From assembly GCA_033791445.1 (NCBI GenBank), contig JASJGS010000121.1, positions 1 through 64,000 on the forward strand: DNA of 64,000 nucleotides, read 5' to 3'. The position numbers and the translations under genes are program-made. Of the stretch, positions 56,183-64,000 are shown piece after piece (the first letter of the stretch is position 1; every line of letters begins with the position of its first letter). The notes below the pieces were generated by a model. It did not search any database, had not been told where the DNA came from, and saw only the letters and a list, made by a program, of their open reading frames with translations. This stretch comes from JANTGF01 sp033791445 (GTDB taxonomy: Bacteria > Bacteroidota > Bacteroidia > Bacteroidales > VadinHA17).

Positions 56183-57301
56183 ATGGCAAGAAAACCAGAG
56201 AATAACACCCTGAAAATATTATTATGGTTTCCTTCAGTAATATATGGGTTTATTGTCGGAGTGAGAAATAAACTGTTCGACCTGAACATTCTTCATTCAG
56301 CAGAATTTGATATCCCAATTATCTCAGTTGGAAATATCTCAGTTGGAGGAACCGGTAAAACACCTTTCGTAGAATTCCTGGTTTCTATACTTTCTGATGA
56401 TTATAAAGTTGCTATTTTAAGTCGTGGTTATAAAAGAAAAACCAAAGAATTTGTTCTTTCCGATGAAAATTCAACCGTGGAAGAAATTGGAGATGAACCA
56501 TTGCAAATGAAACGGAAATTTCCCAACATCACTGTGGCAGTTGATAGGGAAAGAGTCCGTGGAATAAATAAGCTTAAAGATGATTTTAAAGACCTGGATG
56601 TAATATTGTTGGACGACGCATTTCAACACAGGTATGTAAAACCAGGACTTTCAATTTTATTGGTAGACTACAATCAACCTATTTCATCAGATCACTATTT
56701 GCCATTAGGACGACTCAGAGAACACCCGTCTGAGAAAAGTCGGGCCAATATTGTTGTGGTAACTAAGTGTCCGGAGAATATTAAGCCCATGGAGCAGAGG
56801 ATAATTGTAAATGACCTAATGTTATTTCCTTACCAGCAGCTTTTCTTTACTACAGTAAAGTACGGCGATCTAAAGCCAGTTTTTACAGGAAAATTCAAAC
56901 TATTATCCAGAAGAATCTGTAAAGAAGGGAAATATAATATTTTGCTTGTAACAGGAATTGCAAACTCACGGCCCTTGCGAAAACAGACCCGGAGTATTTC
57001 TCCAAAAATTAGTGAAATAAAATTTCACGATCACCATCAATATACCCAAAAAGATTTTAAAAAAATAAATCGCAATTTTAAACGGATACCTGGCCCAAAT
57101 AAAATTATTTTAACCACTGAAAAAGACGCCATGCGTTTACGGAATTTACAAGATTTTATTCAACCAGGAATAAAGAATTGGTACTATATTCCAATTGAGG
57201 TGAGCTTTCACAATAACAAAAAAGAATCCTTTCAAACTCATATTAGAGATTATGTTACAACGAATACAAGAAACGGCATCCTTTCTTCAGACAAAGATTG
57301 A
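56183..57301 (+). CDS. lpxK: Tetraacyldisaccharide 4'-kinase LpxK
   Basis: A 372-residue kinase of lipid A synthesis that phosphorylates the 4' position of the disaccharide precursor. The P-loop is SVGNISVGGTGKTPFVEF (near residue 50-65), followed by SRGYKRKTKEF, GDEPLQMKRKFP and the Walker B-like LLDDAFQHR. It is cytoplasmic-membrane associated. Its 3' end overlaps the next gene by 50 bases in another frame. Confidence 0.93.
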   Translation: MARKPENNTLKILLWFPSVIYGFIVGVRNKLFDLNILHSAEFDIPIISVGNISVGGTGKTPFVEFLVSILSDDYKVAILSRGYKRKTKEFVLSDENSTVEEIGDEPLQMKRKFPNITVAVDRERVRGINKLKDDFKDLDVILLDDAFQHRYVKPGLSILLVDYNQPISSDHYLPLGRLREHPSEKSRANIVVVTKCPENIKPMEQRIIVNDLMLFPYQQLFFTTVKYGDLKPVFTGKFKLLSRRICKEGKYNILLVTGIANSRPLRKQTRSISPKISEIKFHDHHQYTQKDFKKINRNFKRIPGPNKIILTTEKDAMRLRNLQDFIQPGIKNWYYIPIEVSFHNNKKESFQTHIRDYVTTNTRNGILSSDKD

Positions 57302-58061
57302 TTTTAAGCCTCAGGTAGGCATTGTTCTTGGAACAGGCCTGGGTGGACTTGTAAAAGAAATTGACATTCATACAGAGTTTGATTATGAGGATATTCCAAA
57401 TTTCCCAGTGTCAACAGTTGATGGGCATCATGGGAAATTAATATTCGGTGTACTTGGAAACAAGAAAGTGATAGCCATGCAGGGAAGATTTCATTTCTAT
57501 GAGGGTTATCCAATGGAAGATATTGTTTTTCCTATTCGGCTTATGAAGTGGTTGGGAATTGAATTTCTTTTCTTATCAAATGCCAGTGGAGGTGTAAACC
57601 CAGAATATGAGATTGGAGATTTAATGATTTTGAAAGACCATATTAACTTAATTCCAAACCCACTTATTGGTAAACACTATCCTGAATTCGGCACCAGATT
57701 TCCGGACATGGGAGAAGTGTACTCAAAGGACCTGATTAAAAAGGCTGAAGAGATTGCCGAAAAGCATGGAATCGCCGTTCAAAAGGGAGTTTATACAGCC
57801 ACCACTGGCCCAACCTACGAAACTCCTGCTGAGTATAAATATTTTCGGATAATAGGCTCAGACACAGTTGGCATGTCAACTGTTCCTGAAACCATTGCTG
57901 CACACCAAATGGATTTACCCTGTTTTGCTATATCCATAATTACTGACCTGGGTGTACCGGGTAAAATTGTAACCATTACCCATGAGTCCGTTCAGGAAGT
58001 AGCCATGAAAGCCGAACAAAAGATGACCCTGATCATGCAAAATTTAATTTCCATGCTCTAA
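57252..58061 (+). CDS. Purine nucleoside phosphorylase
   Basis: A 269-residue trimeric-type enzyme that splits inosine and guanosine with phosphate. Motifs include VGIVLGTGLGGLVKEI, MQGRFHFYEGY, NASGGVNPEYEIGDLMIL and TATTGPTYETPAEYKYF. The ATG at 57252 lies inside lpxK, giving an overlap of 50 bases, so the two may be translationally coupled. Substrate preference is not visible. Confidence 0.92.
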   Translation: MLQRIQETASFLQTKIDFKPQVGIVLGTGLGGLVKEIDIHTEFDYEDIPNFPVSTVDGHHGKLIFGVLGNKKVIAMQGRFHFYEGYPMEDIVFPIRLMKWLGIEFLFLSNASGGVNPEYEIGDLMILKDHINLIPNPLIGKHYPEFGTRFPDMGEVYSKDLIKKAEEIAEKHGIAVQKGVYTATTGPTYETPAEYKYFRIIGSDTVGMSTVPETIAAHQMDLPCFAISIITDLGVPGKIVTITHESVQEVAMKAEQKMTLIMQNLISML

Positions 58062-58076
58062 TCCTTTAAAAAAATA

Positions 58077-59261
58077 ATGAGTTCTGAAATCTCAGGGAAT
58101 AAACAAAAGTTTAGAACGGGCGATGTTATTTCCATCAGCCTGGCTCACTTGGCTCACGATATATATTCCTCATTTCTTGCACCTATTCTTCCTCTACTTA
58201 TTGAAAAGTTGGGAATTAGTTTATCTATGGCAGGCATGTTATCTGTCATCCAAAGGATCCCGACTTTATTGAATCCATTTGTAGGGATACTTGCAGACAA
58301 TATGAAAGTGAGATATTTTGTAATCCTGGCTCCTGCAATTACCACCATTGCAATGAGTCTTATCGGAATTGCATCAAGTTATTGGATGTTAGCCATAATT
58401 CTATTTATTGCAGGAATAAGTTCCACCATGTTTCATGTTCCTTCTCCAGTTATGATTAAACATATTTCCGGAAATAAACTCGGAAAGGGAATGAGTTATT
58501 ATATGGTAGGCGGAGAATTGGCAAGATCACTCGGCCCACTTATAATCGTGGCAGCTGTAACTCATTGGGGTCTGGAGGGAACCTACAGGCTAATTCCGTT
58601 TGGATTGGTTGCTTCTATTGTCTTATACTTCAGACTTAGGAATATTGATCTCAGGGAAGACTTTAAGAAAGAGAAGGAACCGATTGGTTATTACTCCACT
58701 TTTAAAAAGTTTCTTTCCACTTTTATGAAGCTCGGAATGATCATCTTTTTCAGAGGAGCTATGAAATCTGCCCTGACCCTATATCTGGCAGTTTACCTCA
58801 CAGATAAGGGGCATTCACTATGGTTTGCTGGCATCTCCCTGTCGGTTATCCAGCTTGCTGGAGTAGCAGGCACCTTCATGGCCGGAACAATTTCAGATAA
58901 GATTGGACGGAGAACAGCGATGCTTATTATAACCTTAGTTTCTCCATTTTTAATGCTGCTGTTTCTCAATTCAGGGGGATGGTTAACATTTCCAATTCTT
59001 ATATTAACCGGGTTCTTTCTGGTATCTCCTGGTCCTGTCATGCTCGCCATAGTCCAGGAATTAGACACAAAACACCTGGCGTTTGTGAATGGTATTTTTA
59101 TGACTATAAGTTTTGGACTGAGTTCAATTATGTTGCTTCTTGTAGGTGTTATGGCAGACAACTTTGGCTTAGACAATGCATATACAATCTCTGCATTTTT
59201 GGCGATGTTAGCTATACCCTTTGCTTTTCTTTTACCAAAAAAGAAATCACATAATATTTAA
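58077..59261 (+). CDS. MFS transporter, fosmidomycin-resistance (Fsr)-like
   Basis: A 394-residue protein with twelve hydrophobic segments. The N-terminal part SISLAHLAHDIYSSFLAPIL and the loop GILADNMKVRYFVILA fit the Fsr-like branch of MFS drug exporters, and GTISDKIGRRTAML is the second-half loop motif. The substrate is unknown; fosmidomycin resistance is known for some members only. It follows the purine nucleoside phosphorylase by 15 bases and overlaps the convergent lamin-tail gene by four. Confidence 0.85.
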   Translation: MSSEISGNKQKFRTGDVISISLAHLAHDIYSSFLAPILPLLIEKLGISLSMAGMLSVIQRIPTLLNPFVGILADNMKVRYFVILAPAITTIAMSLIGIASSYWMLAIILFIAGISSTMFHVPSPVMIKHISGNKLGKGMSYYMVGGELARSLGPLIIVAAVTHWGLEGTYRLIPFGLVASIVLYFRLRNIDLREDFKKEKEPIGYYSTFKKFLSTFMKLGMIIFFRGAMKSALTLYLAVYLTDKGHSLWFAGISLSVIQLAGVAGTFMAGTISDKIGRRTAMLIITLVSPFLMLLFLNSGGWLTFPILILTGFFLVSPGPVMLAIVQELDTKHLAFVNGIFMTISFGLSSIMLLLVGVMADNFGLDNAYTISAFLAMLAIPFAFLLPKKKSHNI

Positions 59262-61909
59262 TTTAGTTTCCTTGCCAGCACACAAGACTGTTTGTAAGCC
59301 TTTACTTCTCCTCTTGTATTAAAAACCTCAATGAAAAATACATAGATACCAATACTGGCTTTTTCGCCTGAATCGTTTTCACCATCCCACAGAAAACTTC
59401 CAGATGTACCTAACAGCTCATTATTTTTAAGGTACCTGACTTTGCGACCCTGCGAATCAAAAACCACTACGCTGGCAATGTAACCTGGTTCACCAAAATC
59501 ATAAAAAACCTGTGCAAAGTCGTTGTAGCCATCGTTATCCGGAGAAAAAACTTCTGGTTCAACCCAAACATCAGCTGTAGATTCAGAATCAGATGTGTAT
59601 TGAGAATTTCTAATCCCCGGCGTAGCATATCCAACAGTCTCAGCTGCAGAATGCCAGTTGGATGCATCCATAGTTGTCATATCATAATTTAATCTCTCCA
59701 GGGATACACCCTCTACATCATGTAGGAGTGAAAAATGCATTTGTTCATTATATGTAAACTCATCTATTATTGTAAACCATTTGTCTAATAAGACAACATT
59801 ACCCTCCACGTTAGAGTATGCCGGTATATCATTTAGCTTAATAAAACTGTAAGGATCTGATGCAGGATATTGATCAATTACAATTTGCGGTTCCAGGGTA
59901 AGTACCAAATAGCCATTTGGCATTATCAATTGAGGGGAACTACTTACTTCACATAATGACTTAAGCTCCCATGAATTATCATCACGGGTAGCGATTTTCA
60001 ATTCTCCAGCATCTAATATCTTATCAGACCTGTTGTATATCTCTACAAAATCAACACCCACGTCTCTAGGATTAAACAAGACCTCATTTATAACAAGATC
60101 AAGGCTGTCAATTATTTCAGGTATGCCAAACTCAAGATAGTCTTTCTCTCCTATCCTATTACCAGCGCAATCAAGAAATTCATTTTCAATAAGCAGTGTA
60201 TATATAATCCCTTTTTTAAAAGCTTTGGTATAAACCAGTTGCAATTTTGTAAAACCCGGCCCTAACAACCTTATATACAAAGGATTATCAAATGCATGAT
60301 CGACACTAAATAGTTCCTTCTGTATAGCTACATCACGGTTGTAGGGTTCATTAAAATGTACCTCAACAATCGTATCATCTACCACATAGGCTTTCCATGC
60401 TTCTGGTGGCAGGAAATCCGGATTAGACTTAGTAATAGAATTTATTTGGCCCGGGGTTCCTCCATTTCTATCCGTTGAAGCTTTCCAGTTTTCAAAACCT
60501 ATACATGGATAAGCTGGATCAATTTGCTCTATTGACCAGCCTCCATCCTTCTTAAAATCATCATGATACCAATCTGAATTATAAGAGATAAAAGAGATTA
60601 CCCGGTCTAAAGAATCAGACAATATGATATCCTGTCCGAGATTTGTCAGAACAGGCATACCGATAATACCTGTAACCTGGCCATATGGACTGAATTTCAA
60701 GGTGTCCATGCTTGAGCACAAAATCAAATGCTCATTTGCTGGTATACATATTTCAGGAATTTCTTTTTCCTGGGTGCCTATAGTAATTGTCCATTTATCA
60801 AGGCAAACTTCATAACCGTTGTTGTTTAATAGTTCTAAATATTCAGCTCCGGGCAAGCCCACCGATGGATCGGGATCAGCCATGATTTCGTTTATTAAAA
60901 CGCTATTTGGCTTTACTTCATAATAAAAGAATTCTCTTCTTAAAGGCTCTGATTGTTGATTTCCTGAGAGATCAATTATGTTAGATACTTCAAGATTATA
61001 GTTGGTTTCATTTATAAATTCAAGTCTGAATTTTATTCGTACAGACTTATTACTTGTTTTGGATAAAGAATAAGGGTGTAAACTTTCATTTACCAGGTAG
61101 AAATTAAGTGTATCCAGAAGGGATGGATCTAAAATAGGCTCATTAAAGAAAATTTCTACTTCATTTTTTGATTTAATCTTCAAATCTTCTACCTGGGGAG
61201 CAATAGTGTCCTTAATAAATACACCTGAAATTGAAAGTTCATCCAACCAAAATTTTTGATCCTGGCTTGATGAATACTCATAATAGACTCCAAAGTTCCC
61301 AGGGTAAATAACGCCTTCACTTTGAATATTACCTACCTCGACCATTTCATTATAACTATTACTAGCGTAAAAAAATACTGTCCACAGGCCACTTTCGGTG
61401 CGGGTTACTTTAATAGCTGAGGTTGAATCAACTGGAACCTCATTCTGCCAATTAATACTGGTTTCCAACAGAGTCGTGATGGTCCCATCTACAAACTTCC
61501 AAAGTTTGAGAATATCATCTGAGCCTGTATAATTTACCCCAACTGCGTATCCATTATTACTCGCCCCAGGAAACATTTCCTGTGCCTTTGAATCAGAGAT
61601 AAGATGTATAGCCCAATTATTTGAAGAGGACGGTTGATAGCTGTGTCGGACTTTAAACTGCCAGGTAGTTAAACCTTGATCCAATCGTAAATCAACAATT
61701 GGAATAGATATCTGATCATGATCTGAAATCGAATTATCGAAAGTGTGATGGAGAGAATATGATCCGGAAATAGGCAACTGACTTCCAGCCTCCCACCGCC
61801 CGGCGGTACTTTGCTCCCACTCAGTCAGACTGTTGCTTTCAAAATCCCAGGTAACCTGGCCAAATAATGAAGATGAAACAAACCAAAGTAGGAGGAAAAG
61901 TTTTCTCAT
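59258..61909 (-). CDS. Secreted lamin-tail protein with a gliding-motility-like C-terminus
   Basis: An 883-residue protein with a signal peptide (LFLLLWFVSSSLFGQ). The N-terminal region (WDFESNSLTEWEQSTAG) resembles a lectin-like sandwich. Two lamin-tail domains are seen (VLINEIMADPDPSVGLPGAE and LVINEVLFNPRDVGVDFVEI), with Ig-like strands between. The last 90 residues (VEPEVFSPDNDGYNDFAQV, GIYVFFIEVFNTRGEVKAY) are a FlgD-like or gliding-motility-associated domain, suggesting export by type IX secretion. ATG at 61909 is used rather than the TTG at 61915. Confidence 0.85.
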   Translation of the reverse strand: MRKLFLLLWFVSSSLFGQVTWDFESNSLTEWEQSTAGRWEAGSQLPISGSYSLHHTFDNSISDHDQISIPIVDLRLDQGLTTWQFKVRHSYQPSSSNNWAIHLISDSKAQEMFPGASNNGYAVGVNYTGSDDILKLWKFVDGTITTLLETSINWQNEVPVDSTSAIKVTRTESGLWTVFFYASNSYNEMVEVGNIQSEGVIYPGNFGVYYEYSSSQDQKFWLDELSISGVFIKDTIAPQVEDLKIKSKNEVEIFFNEPILDPSLLDTLNFYLVNESLHPYSLSKTSNKSVRIKFRLEFINETNYNLEVSNIIDLSGNQQSEPLRREFFYYEVKPNSVLINEIMADPDPSVGLPGAEYLELLNNNGYEVCLDKWTITIGTQEKEIPEICIPANEHLILCSSMDTLKFSPYGQVTGIIGMPVLTNLGQDIILSDSLDRVISFISYNSDWYHDDFKKDGGWSIEQIDPAYPCIGFENWKASTDRNGGTPGQINSITKSNPDFLPPEAWKAYVVDDTIVEVHFNEPYNRDVAIQKELFSVDHAFDNPLYIRLLGPGFTKLQLVYTKAFKKGIIYTLLIENEFLDCAGNRIGEKDYLEFGIPEIIDSLDLVINEVLFNPRDVGVDFVEIYNRSDKILDAGELKIATRDDNSWELKSLCEVSSSPQLIMPNGYLVLTLEPQIVIDQYPASDPYSFIKLNDIPAYSNVEGNVVLLDKWFTIIDEFTYNEQMHFSLLHDVEGVSLERLNYDMTTMDASNWHSAAETVGYATPGIRNSQYTSDSESTADVWVEPEVFSPDNDGYNDFAQVFYDFGEPGYIASVVVFDSQGRKVRYLKNNELLGTSGSFLWDGENDSGEKASIGIYVFFIEVFNTRGEVKAYKQSCVLARKLN

Positions 61910-61940
61910 AAGCAAAAAGCTGAAATACTTTAATTTAATC

Positions 61941-61948
61941 TAACTTTG
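61941..61948 (+). promoter_or_regulatory. -7 element (TAACTTTG) upstream of asd
   Basis: TAACTTTG fits the consensus and lies 112 bases before the asd ATG, leaving a long leader. No terminator or riboswitch was recognised in that leader. Confidence 0.45.
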
Positions 61949-62060
61949 CAGTATCAAAATATGGCTGCAAAACTTAATTAACCTGTTTGATGAAATTCTT
62001 TTTACGGAAAAAGGCAAATTGGGTTTTCAAAAAGGATGAAAAAATATTAACAATTAACAT

Positions 62061-63050
62061 ATGAAAGTTGCTGTTGTAGGTGCTACCGGATTAGTAGGAA
62101 AAACAATGATTCAATTGCTTGAGGAAAGGAATTTCCCCCTTACTGATTTTATGCCTGTTGCATCAGATAAGCCTGGCAAGAGATTTGTTTCATTCTGGAA
62201 CCAATCGTATCCCATACAATCTATTAAGGATGCACTTGAATTTAAGCCAGATATTGCTCTTTTCTCAGCTGGTTCAGAATTATCACTTCAAATAGCTCCT
62301 GAATTTGCATCCATTGGTACTGTTGTAATTGATAATTCCTCAGCATGGCGGATGGATTCTACGAAAAAACTTGTAATTCCTGAAATAAATGAAGAAGTAC
62401 TAACATCAAAGGATAAAATTATTGCAAATCCTAACTGTTCAACTATTCAGATGCTAATGGTTATAGCACCCCTTCATATGGCATTCAGCATTGATAGAAT
62501 AGTTGTTTCTACATACCAGTCTGTTAGTGGATCGGGAATCAAAGCCATTAACCAGTTAAATTCAGAGCGTCTTGGCAAAACTGATTCTAAATTCTACCCT
62601 CATCAGATCGACAGGAATTGTCTACCTCATATAGATGTTTTTGAAGAAAACGGTTATACGAGGGAAGAAATAAAAATGGTAAAAGAATCATTAAAGATAT
62701 TGAACGATCCTAATATTGGAATTACTGTCACAGCTGTGCGGGTTCCGGTAATAGGAGGACATTCTGAGTCAGTAAACCTGGAATTTAAACAAGCCTTTGA
62801 CCTGAAGGATATTTATGCCATTTTGAATAATACACCTGGTGTTAATGTAGTTGATGATCCAAGCCAAAATAAGTACCCAATGCCCATAGATGCAGAAGGA
62901 AAAGATGAGGTATTGGTTGGCCGGATAAGGATTGATGAGTCGAGGAAAAACAGTTTAAACCTATGGATTGTTGCGGATAATCTACGAAAAGGAGCAGCCA
63001 CAAATACTATTCAAATTGCAGAATCACTTATTAAGAAAGGCTTAGTATAA
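62061..63050 (+). CDS. asd: Aspartate-semialdehyde dehydrogenase
   Basis: A 329-residue NADP-dependent enzyme that reduces aspartyl phosphate to aspartate semialdehyde for Lys, Thr, Met and DAP. The NADP loop is AVVGATGLVGKTM, the catalytic Cys126 is in ANPNCSTIQM, and STYQSVSGSGIKAINQL and VPVIGGHSESVNL fit the family. Its end overlaps the convergent hflX by nine bases. dapD at 24 kb uses its product further down the DAP branch. Confidence 0.95.
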   Translation: MKVAVVGATGLVGKTMIQLLEERNFPLTDFMPVASDKPGKRFVSFWNQSYPIQSIKDALEFKPDIALFSAGSELSLQIAPEFASIGTVVIDNSSAWRMDSTKKLVIPEINEEVLTSKDKIIANPNCSTIQMLMVIAPLHMAFSIDRIVVSTYQSVSGSGIKAINQLNSERLGKTDSKFYPHQIDRNCLPHIDVFEENGYTREEIKMVKESLKILNDPNIGITVTAVRVPVIGGHSESVNLEFKQAFDLKDIYAILNNTPGVNVVDDPSQNKYPMPIDAEGKDEVLVGRIRIDESRKNSLNLWIVADNLRKGAATNTIQIAESLIKKGLV

Positions 63051-64000
63051 AAGGTCATTATAAGGATACCTTTTCACATGGATTTCTTTTATCCTACTGT
63101 AGATATCTTCCTTAAAATTCTCAATATTCTTTTTTTCCTTCGCTGAAATAAAAATGCATGGATGATTCTCCCTTGCCATCCAGGTATTTGTAAGTTCCTC
63201 AAGAGTCAGGTTTTCTTTTGTCCTGGGAGTCAGGTCATCATCATCTTTCGAAATATGTGAATATGCATCAATCTTATTAAAAACCAAATAAGTAGGCTTA
63301 TCCGTTGCCCCTAATTCGTTCAAAGTATTCCTTACAATGCTAATCTGATCTTCAAACCCAGAATGTGAAATATCAGCAACATGTATCAACATATCTGCTT
63401 CACGGACCTCATCTAATGTTGATTTAAAAGACTCCACCAAGTGATGTGGTAGCTTCCTGATAAATCCTACTGTATCAGACAATAAAAAAGGAAGATTATT
63501 GATAACCACTTTTCTTACAGTGGTATCCAGTGTAGCAAAAAGTTTGTTTTCAGCAAAAATATCTGATTTACTGAGGAGGTTCATTATAGTAGATTTACCC
63601 ACATTGGTATATCCTACCAAGGCAACGCGGACCATCTTCCCCCGGTTTTTTCTTTGCGTTGCTTTCTGTTTATCTATTTTCTTAAGCTGATCTTTTAGCT
63701 TAGCAATTTTATCCCGAATAATCCTTCTATCGGTTTCAATTTCCGTTTCACCTGGCCCTCTGAGCCCTATACCTCCTCGCTGTCTTTCCAGGTGAGTCCA
63801 CATTCGGGTTAACCTCGGTAGAAGATACTGATATTGAGCAAGCTCAACCTGCACTTTGGCATGGGCAGTCTTGGCTCTTCCGGCAAAAATATCAAGGATT
63901 AGGTTGGTACGATCAAGCACCCTGCGATCTAGTTTCTTTTCAATGTTCCTTAACTGACTAGCTGTAAGCTCATCATCAAATATTACCAGATCAATTTTTT
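63042..64000 (-). CDS. hflX: GTPase HflX, 5' end outside the window
   Basis: The gene is open to the window edge. Past the first ATG-like start at 63920 the frame continues upstream as VIFDDELTASQLRNIEKKLD, then RRVLDRTNLILDIF, which is the HflX N-terminal domain, so the start lies beyond 64000. The G domain is complete: GYTNVGKSTIMNLL (G1), LSDTVGFIRKLP (G3) and VFNKIDAY (G4). The GGIGLRGPGETEIETDRR segment is the family linker. HflX splits stalled ribosomes after heat stress. Confidence 0.93.
   Translation of the reverse strand, partial: KIDLVIFDDELTASQLRNIEKKLDRRVLDRTNLILDIFAGRAKTAHAKVQVELAQYQYLLPRLTRMWTHLERQRGGIGLRGPGETEIETDRRIIRDKIAKLKDQLKKIDKQKATQRKNRGKMVRVALVGYTNVGKSTIMNLLSKSDIFAENKLFATLDTTVRKVVINNLPFLLSDTVGFIRKLPHHLVESFKSTLDEVREADMLIHVADISHSGFEDQISIVRNTLNELGATDKPTYLVFNKIDAYSHISKDDDDLTPRTKENLTLEELTNTWMARENHPCIFISAKEKKNIENFKEDIYSRIKEIHVKRYPYNDLLY

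Noticed and set aside
1..64000. CRISPR arrays, insertion sequences, phage genes, rRNA genes, riboswitches, replication origin
   Set aside because: No repeat-spacer pattern, transposase, integrase, rRNA or recognisable riboswitch or DnaA-box cluster was seen. Repeats are limited to hairpins and the S16 tail.

Overview
The window looks like a chromosomal segment of an AT-rich member of the Bacteroidota, probably of the class Bacteroidia. Several things point there: TAnnTTTG promoter elements (for example TACCTTTG before the tRNA and TAACTTTG before dapD), weak ribosome binding sites, many secreted proteins with Bacteroidota-type signal peptides, families such as DUF6340, DUF5916, DUF2807 and two-component-regulator propellers, a lamin-tail protein with a gliding-motility-like C-terminus, a ribosomal protein S16 with a long acidic tail, a heterodimeric methylmalonyl-CoA mutase, and a tRNA without an encoded CCA. 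I cannot assign a genus. About 60 genes are packed on both strands and no gene-free stretch exceeds 300 bases.

Layout. 0-6 kb: an accessory stretch with a 5'-truncated remnant, secreted proteins, a large propeller lipoprotein and a sulfotransferase. 6-12 kb: a signalling and transport module with a SpoIIE-type phosphatase, a SiaC-like phosphoprotein and a SiaB-like kinase on the minus strand, and a divergent 1025-residue ABC transporter. It lies between a broken 3' fragment of a comM/yifB gene (5978-6190) and an intact comM (12059-13597). 13-20 kb: a potassium channel, mutL, two rhomboid proteases and a membrane-anchored EEP hydrolase. 20-28 kb: a threonine-dehydratase-like enzyme, a regulatory-domain protein broken by an in-frame stop, an S9 peptidase, dapD, a glycosyltransferase, tsaC, a head-GIN protein, and the rpsP-rimM pair. 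29-39 kb: housekeeping genes (dnaE, trxA, a LOG-family gene, ribD, prmC, recX, prfB with its programmed frameshift, arsC-like, fumC). 39-48 kb: outer-membrane proteins, both methylmalonyl-CoA mutase subunits, a thioredoxin-like protein, a DUF4190-like protein beside a DUF2752-like protein, and an MBL hydrolase. 48-64 kb: mpl, zupT, tRNA-Glu, rpsT, radC, folK, sppA, lpxK, a purine nucleoside phosphorylase, an MFS transporter, a lamin-tail protein, asd, and hflX cut by the window edge.

Most of the window is ordinary housekeeping. The best candidate for something not well described is the 6-12 kb module: a Sia-type kinase/phosphatase/phosphoprotein switch without the usual diguanylate cyclase, divergent from a transporter that carries TerB-like and FHA-like N-terminal regions, and flanked by two diverged comM ends that suggest arrival by recombination. 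Other second-look items are an in-frame stop within a conserved family (20857), a DUF2752-like protein whose signature cysteines are serines, an SGNH-hydrolase remnant (33493-33669), and a FemAB-like gene whose conserved N-terminus has no ATG, GTG or TTG start.
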